A stretch of DNA of 64,000 bases. Source: Paenibacillus mucilaginosus 3016 (GTDB lineage Bacteria > Bacillota > Bacilli > Paenibacillales > NBRC-103111). The translations under genes were made by a program, and so were the position numbers. Each line of letters begins with the position of its first letter. Within the stretch, counting starts at the first letter, position 1. The notes beneath the pieces were generated by a model that saw nothing but the letters and a program-made list of their open reading frames with translations, did not search any database and was not told the DNA's origin. Below are positions 59,930-64,000 of this stretch, in pieces. The stretch lies in assembly GCF_000250655.1 (NCBI RefSeq), contig NC_016935.1:2994001-3058000 (forward strand), written 5' to 3'.

Positions 59930-60808
59930 TCAGCAGCACTGCATCTCACATACCACCCGGTCAAACCGCTGTGCGGACAAATCCTCCTCTTTGATCCAAA
60001 AATAAACCCGTCCGACGTCGCCCCACATCATGCCCGTCTTCTCCTCCTCGGAATCGATCTGCAGCAGCAGGCGCCAGCCCAGCGCGGATTGCTGCACGCG
60101 TTGACGCTCCGCTTCCGACTCCCGGATGTCCTCCCATGACAGCCCCTGCGTATGCATCTCACAGCTGAACTGCATATCTCCCTGGATCGGATCGGCATGG
60201 CCGAGGAAGCGGTGGATGCAGTTTCCGGCGGACTGGCGTTTGTTGAAGCTTTTCAGGAATGTTCTCCAATACTTGTCAAAATCTTTCCGGTTGCTGTTCC
60301 AGCCAAGACCCAGGCTCTCCAGGAAGGCGGACTCCGAAGGGGGAACGGACAAGGTCGGAGCGAAGTCCACCCGGTTCGGCTTCAGGGTGAATTCCTCTTG
60401 GAGATCATCCGGCGCCGGACGGCGGGTCATCTCATCCAGCCGCTCTGCGGGGGTATAGATCACACGGCAGGTATCCGGATCACCATAGAACTCCGAGTCC
60501 TCGAACATCCCTTGAACGGCATAAAAGAAGGACAGCAGTCCTTGGGAGGGCAGGCCGTGGGCGGGGGGAATGTCCGCGAGATTGATTTGGGCAAGGAAGC
60601 TCTGGGGGTAATCCTTCCACATCGGCCATTCCACATCAGGAGGCAGGTCGGGACGGCCGCCCACCTTGCTCGAGCCAAACGGGAATTGCTCCTCCTGCGC
60701 CGGCTGCAGATGTAACTGATGGGATGGAAAAATCCAGGAAGCGATGGCCTCCCGGTATGCCTCAAGTCCTGAATCATCAAGCAGTTTAACGATTTCATCA
60801 CGGTTCAT
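59930..60808 (-). CDS. YwqG-family DUF1963 protein
   Basis: The 292-residue protein has the DUF1963/YwqG layout: SSKVGGRPDLPPDVEWPMW (~residues 46-64), FLAQINLADIPP, GLLSFFYAVQ, then GHADPIQGDMQFSCEM and RVYFWIKEEDLSAQRFDRVVCEMQ near the end. Widespread in Bacilli, function unknown. The start MNRDEIV follows AGGAGG with 12-base spacing. Confidence 0.93.
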   Translation of the reverse strand: MNRDEIVKLLDDSGLEAYREAIASWIFPSHQLHLQPAQEEQFPFGSSKVGGRPDLPPDVEWPMWKDYPQSFLAQINLADIPPAHGLPSQGLLSFFYAVQGMFEDSEFYGDPDTCRVIYTPAERLDEMTRRPAPDDLQEEFTLKPNRVDFAPTLSVPPSESAFLESLGLGWNSNRKDFDKYWRTFLKSFNKRQSAGNCIHRFLGHADPIQGDMQFSCEMHTQGLSWEDIRESEAERQRVQQSALGWRLLLQIDSEEEKTGMMWGDVGRVYFWIKEEDLSAQRFDRVVCEMQCC

Positions 60809-60966
60809 AGGTTCTCTTGTCCTCCTGGCAGCGGCAGCCAACCAAGGTCCATCGATCATCCTTCCTCCGGACAGACGTTTGGTTTGAACTGTATAAATTG
60901 GTTTAAAAACGGAATAAGAGGAACGGATTTTCCAATTATATCATGAATTCGGAGGAGGTGGAGGGT

Positions 60967-61272
60967 GTGGATTCGCTGTGGGGACCCACCTGGTCGGGGG
61001 TTGTGCTGGTCTTGGTGTCGGTCATTTACATGCTGCTGCTGACCAAGGTGGTGAACGTTGTGCATGATCGGCTGCCGCTCCGGAAGTCGACGATTCATTT
61101 TATCATCGTAATGCTCGAGGCTGTTCCGTTCACTTACAAGGTAGTGGACCTCTATCCTTGGAGGCTGCTGTCGTATTCGACCACACTGCTGTCGATTATC
61201 ATGCTGTATACGCTGATCCGGGGCATCTGGGTCCGGAGGCAGGAGGATTGGGGTAAACCGGTTGCCAAGTAA
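60967..61272 (+). CDS. Small membrane protein
   Basis: The ~101-residue protein has three predicted membrane helices (WSGVVLVLVSVIYMLLLTKVV, then FIIVMLEAVPFTYKVV and LLSIIMLYTLI). GTG at 60967 follows GGAGGAGGTGGAGG; an ATG at 60943 has no site. It converges with the next gene two bases away, an unusually tight convergence. No family known. Confidence 0.6.
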   Translation: MDSLWGPTWSGVVLVLVSVIYMLLLTKVVNVVHDRLPLRKSTIHFIIVMLEAVPFTYKVVDLYPWRLLSYSTTLLSIIMLYTLIRGIWVRRQEDWGKPVAK

Positions 61273-61274
61273 AG

Positions 61275-61553
61275 TTAAGCGTAATAACCTCCCTTGGCCG
61301 GATACTCATGGGACTCACGAAAATGCCTGTATATTTTACTGAAGACCCTGTTCGCCATGGCTTGGGTTTGCTTGTCATTCATCAGCCTTACGACTTTGCT
61401 CATAGGTGTATCTTCAGCAAGTTCTCCATGAACGCATGCAGACAGATCCGTTACGAATATCCCATCCAGGGGCTGCCCGCAGGGTCCGAATCGGTACACG
61501 GCCGTGGTGCCGCGGATTTCAACGAGCTCATATTCAAGACAGATGGCCATCAT
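61275..61553 (-). CDS. Hypothetical protein
   Basis: The 92-residue protein starts at an ATG pair behind AAAGGTGAG. It has a beta-rich first half (YELVEIRGTTAVYRFGP, CGQPLDGIFVTDLS) and a helical second half (DKQTQAMANRVFSKIYRHFRES). It resembles small conserved Paenibacillus proteins; I know no function. Confidence 0.6.
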   Translation of the reverse strand: MMAICLEYELVEIRGTTAVYRFGPCGQPLDGIFVTDLSACVHGELAEDTPMSKVVRLMNDKQTQAMANRVFSKIYRHFRESHEYPAKGGYYA

Positions 61554-61735
61554 TATCTCTCACCTTTACATGTTGGATGGATCTTACATCTCACTGTTCT
61601 ATAAGCCTACCCGAAGCACGGGCCGTTGACAAGCGATCCTTGGGCCGGGAGATTTCTCGCCAAGCTGGTGATTCTTACCTCCTCAGCCCGTCCAAGTAAG
61701 AAGAGAGGACTAATAAGGAGAAAGGGTGAATTGAC

Positions 61736-61954
61736 ATGTCCGGTAAGGGACCTGAACGAAAAATGGAAGTGATCGAGAAGCTGCGGGAGATGGGCGAGGA
61801 GGAAGCGGCCCAGCGGCTCGACAAGTGGCGCAACGACCGGGACGAGAACCGCGGCTGGGACAGCTGGTTCGTCACGGAATACCCTGATCTGGCCGAGGAA
61901 GCGGGCGTGGACCTGGTGCCGATCCAGGACCGTCCCGAGCGCAAGAATAAATAA
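61736..61954 (+). CDS. Small charged hypothetical protein
   Basis: The 72-residue protein is rich in Glu, Lys and Arg (EKLREMGEEEAAQRLDKWRNDRDENRGWDSWF). ATG follows AGAAAGGGTG. It is the first of a run of small hydrophilic genes ending the window. No family known. Confidence 0.65.
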   Translation: MSGKGPERKMEVIEKLREMGEEEAAQRLDKWRNDRDENRGWDSWFVTEYPDLAEEAGVDLVPIQDRPERKNK

Positions 61955-62010
61955 CGCATCCTGTGCTCCGGACAAGCCGGCAGAACAGGAATCAGGCGTA
62001 GCTTCAGAAG

Positions 62011-62040
62011 GAAGGAGGGGCCGTGAGGCTCCTTCTTTTT
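62011..62040 (+). terminator. Intrinsic terminator
   Basis: GAAGGAG pairs with CTCCTTC over an 11-base loop, followed by TTTTT. Confidence 0.75.
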
Positions 62041-62193
62041 GTGTCTGCAGCAGGCCTGGGATGCGTTCATACCTCCGTTCGATCTCTGCATGAAGTGTTA
62101 AATTCAACTGGAATGGCGCAGACTGTGAGCGCGCGGCAGGAGACACCCTGTGATTTTTTTGGTAGAATGGGCTGTGGATTGGAGGGGTTAAGG

Positions 62194-62490
62194 ATGATGA
62201 ATGAACTTCAAATACAGGAAGTCAAGGATGATATGGCAAGGCAGTACCGACAAAAAACGCTGAACGCGGCGCAGATCGTCACGGCCCTCCTCGCCCTGAA
62301 GCTAGCGGGTGTCATGACGGAGAAGACGATGCAGTCTATCATCGAGGAGATCGTGCGTACGGCCGAGATCCCCAAAGCGGTAAAGGACTCCCTGTCCTTC
62401 GCCAAGAAGGACAAAAAGACGATGCGGGGACTCATCGACCTGGCGAAGGAGCGTTACGGACCGAAGGACGAGAACGCCGTGCAGGCTTAA
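62194..62490 (+). CDS. Small hypothetical protein
   Basis: The 98-residue protein starts behind GGAGGGG. It has a long central amphipathic helix pair (NAAQIVTALLALKLAGVMTEKTM, then DSLSFAKKDKKTMRGLIDLAKERYG). No family known. Confidence 0.65.
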   Translation: MMNELQIQEVKDDMARQYRQKTLNAAQIVTALLALKLAGVMTEKTMQSIIEEIVRTAEIPKAVKDSLSFAKKDKKTMRGLIDLAKERYGPKDENAVQA

Positions 62491-62878
62491 GGGCACCATT
62501 TCACTGAAGAGGCTTCGGACGAAGCTGAGAGCTTCGGGTCGACTCGCACCGGGTACAGCCCAGCCTGACCAAGGAGGAGCTGAACCCGGTTTTCGGCGCG
62601 TGTGCCTCGGTGAGAGCCTTCGGAGAGATCCAGGCGGCAGACAAAGGGGATCCGGCCGATGCAGAAAATGAATAGATTCCAAAGCTAAAGGACACTCCGG
62701 CTGCTCAGTGGAGTGTCTTTTGTTTTGGGTTGATTTGTAGACGCCCACCGTACCGTGCAGGAGGGAATGCCGAATTCCCTCGGGAGTGTCTTCGGAAGCC
62801 GATTGGAAGGATTGGCGTATATTTACAACCGGGCGGGGGACAGTAACTGATGTTCCAATGAAAAGGAGGGATTTTCGA
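62491..62878. other. Region with a start-less frame and a terminator
   Basis: A plus-strand frame (62529-62675) reads protein-like sequence, PSLTKEELNPVFGACASVRA, to a TAG closely followed by a terminator, but has no start codon or ribosome site. It may be a decayed small gene. Confidence 0.4.
62691..62721 (+). terminator. Intrinsic terminator
   Basis: GACACTCC and GGAGTGTC are perfectly complementary over an 11-base loop, followed by TTTTGTTTT. Confidence 0.85.
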
Positions 62879-63025
62879 ATGGATCAGCAAACCAAAGCGG
62901 GGATCGACCAGCAGGAGCAGACCGTGGATGCGGCGAACCTGGCCAGTGCCATGAACGGCGAGGAAGAAGAGAACGTCACAGCCAAGGAAAAAACTATAAG
63001 CTCGACAATTCCCATATTTCCGTAA
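62879..63025 (+). CDS. Very small hypothetical protein
   Basis: The 48-residue protein starts at an ATG behind AAAAGGAGGG. It is acidic (MNGEEEENVTAKEK) with a short hydrophobic end. No family known. Confidence 0.55.
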   Translation: MDQQTKAGIDQQEQTVDAANLASAMNGEEEENVTAKEKTISSTIPIFP

Positions 63026-63101
63026 GAAACGAGTAGGGAGCCGGGCCGGGTCAGCCATGAACGGTGAGCCCGGCCTTCCTGCGTAAGACGGAGGAATGAT
63101 C

Positions 63102-63437
63102 GTGGAGAGGGAAGAGAAGAGCAGCGGATTGGAGATCCAGTATAACGAGGGTCTGCGGGTCAGCATTACCGCGGCAGGGGAGGAGGAGCCCCTTGCTCTC
63201 CGAAGGCGGGCATTCCAGGCCGTGCTGACGGAGCTGGTCTGGTCTGTGAGAGAACCGGGGGATCCGGCTTCGGAAAGGCAGCAGAAGGAGCTGTGGACCT
63301 GGATTCTGCACGAGATCGGGTGGGCGCTGACCCATGCTTCCCCCTTCCGCGCCGAATCGGAGGAAGACCCTCTTGCCGTGCTTGCTGCTGCGGTCGGCAC
63401 GCTTCGGGAGGAAGCGGGTCAGGAAGGCCCGTATTGA
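63102..63437 (+). CDS. Small hypothetical protein
   Basis: The ~111-residue protein starts at GTG behind GGAGGA (ATG at 63096 abuts that site). It is helical with two tryptophan-rich stretches (LTELVWSVREPGD, QQKELWTWILHEIGWALTHAS). No family known. Confidence 0.55.
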   Translation: MEREEKSSGLEIQYNEGLRVSITAAGEEEPLALRRRAFQAVLTELVWSVREPGDPASERQQKELWTWILHEIGWALTHASPFRAESEEDPLAVLAAAVGTLREEAGQEGPY

Positions 63438-63467
63438 GATCGAAGGAAACAAGGGAGGGGAACCGTC

Positions 63468-63686
63468 ATGGATGATGCACTTCCGCCACGGGCGCTGGTT
63501 CACCACCTGCTGTCTGTCATCGAAGACGATGATACGGTCGAATCGATCGTATATGTCGCCCGGATGAAGGACGGCACCATCGTATCCGGCTGGTCGGATC
63601 TGCTGCACACCGAGGTGATCGGGCTGCTCGAAGTAGGCAAGCTGCAGGCCGTCAAGGAGATGTGGGAAGATTGGCAGCCGCGATGA
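63468..63686 (+). CDS. Small hypothetical protein
   Basis: The 72-residue protein begins behind AAGGGAGGGG. It has alternating helix-strand content (LVHHLLSVIEDDDTVESIVYVARMKDG, then GLLEVGKLQAVKEMW). No family known. It is followed 40 bases on by another tiny gene. Confidence 0.6.
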   Translation: MDDALPPRALVHHLLSVIEDDDTVESIVYVARMKDGTIVSGWSDLLHTEVIGLLEVGKLQAVKEMWEDWQPR

Positions 63687-63726
63687 ACCCGGCAGCCGTG
63701 CGCTGCCCCGGAGGAGGTGACAGGAG

Positions 63727-63870
63727 ATGAGTCAGCAGGAGAACAAATCGGCGAGCGAGAAGATCATGGACAGCCATCCGATCGATCCGGCCTTTGCTCC
63801 GCAGGAGAACGAGCAGGAGCGCAAGTTCCGCGTGAATCAGCCGGACCCGGAGCAGAAAGGAAGATCCTAG
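63727..63870 (+). CDS. Very small hydrophilic protein
   Basis: The 47-residue protein starts at an ATG behind GAGGAGGTGACAGGAG and is almost entirely polar (SQQENKSASEKIMDSHPI, ERKFRVNQPDPEQKGRS). It looks disordered. No family known. Confidence 0.6.
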   Translation: MSQQENKSASEKIMDSHPIDPAFAPQENEQERKFRVNQPDPEQKGRS

Positions 63871-63962
63871 CATGCTCCAGGCAAAGGGCCGGGAGGGCTG
63901 GCGTTTGGAGCATGGGCGGACGATAGCGGGGCTCAGGCAGGGGCTGCAGCTCGGACAGGCGG

Positions 63963-63994
63963 AACAGGGCTCCATATGTCAGGAGCCCCTGTTT
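63963..63994 (+). terminator. Terminator-like hairpin near the window edge
   Basis: AACAGGGCTCC pairs with GGAGCCCCTGTT (one bulged base) over an eight-base loop, followed by only three T residues. Confidence 0.5.
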
Positions 63995-64000
63995 GCGCTG

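Noticed and set aside
63872-64000. Open frame running off the right edge
   Set aside because: It has no ribosome site and crosses a terminator-like hairpin; not supported as a gene.

Overview
The window is GC-rich DNA with low-GC Gram-positive gene logic: strong AAGGAGG ribosome sites, GTG/TTG starts, intrinsic terminators, a YdjO-type cold-inducible protein, a cre-like site, an ABC sugar importer with no ATPase gene beside it, and many plant-polysaccharide enzymes. Together this suggests a soil or rhizosphere Paenibacillus of the high-GC kind (P. mucilaginosus-like). That placement is inference from gene content. I see no rRNA, tRNA, CRISPR array, prophage or transposase.

Layout. 0-3.4 kb: a spermidine-synthase-like protein, a STAS-like protein, a DUF3895 protein, then two cold-stress genes (csp and ydjO-like), the first behind a long leader with a terminator-like hairpin. 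3.4-5.8 kb: a bacterial GRAS-domain protein and an AraC regulator. 5.8-11.4 kb: a cre-like site, a sugar ABC importer and a GH127 beta-L-arabinofuranosidase whose 3' end is duplicated several times downstream. 12.5-15.5 kb: a two-domain ABM-like protein divergent from a WYL regulator, a TfoX C-terminal protein and a secreted stalk-type protein. 15.6-17.5 kb: a barnase-type ribonuclease, a chimera of two decayed genes, and a VOC protein. 17.5-20.1 kb: LysE exporter, phosphotransferase, acetyltransferase and P-loop kinase. 20.7-25.9 kb: hydroxypyruvate-isomerase-like protein, ABC-F ATPase, MBL hydrolase, and an EamA exporter divergent from a MerR regulator. 26-31 kb: MATE pump, an unplaced polytopic membrane protein and a flippase. 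31.7-38.7 kb: aldo/keto reductase, GH106-like hydrolase, rhamnogalacturonan acetylesterase, and a STAND/LuxR regulator cut by one in-frame TAG. 38.7-41.5 kb: cytochrome P450, a small membrane protein and DUF2797. 41.7-46.2 kb: a bacitracin-resistance-type module (response regulator, kinase, ABC ATPase, permease, UppP). 46-51.4 kb: a GyrI-like protein and a 1,222-residue secreted glycosidase. 51.5-56.6 kb: ArsR/EamA pair, a 47-residue protein, TetR with matching operators, MFS pump, PadR. 56.7-61.6 kb: GH43-CBM42 arabinofuranosidase, DinB, VOC, YwqG and small proteins. 61.7-63.9 kb: six small hydrophilic hypothetical proteins.

How the parts work together. The arabinofuranoside importer with GH127, the GH43-CBM42 enzyme, the GH106-like enzyme and the acetylesterase all point to arabinan and rhamnogalacturonan (pectin) use. 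The 41.7-46.2 kb genes form a self-contained cell-envelope defence unit, and a response-regulator-like array with exact 11-bp spacing precedes the transporter genes.

The least explained structure is an intergenic repeat of about 191 bp. It occurs three times (12.0, 20.3 and 31.1 kb) and is built from ~25-bp hairpin units arranged two forward then two inverted, at 51-53 bp spacing. I know no name for it.
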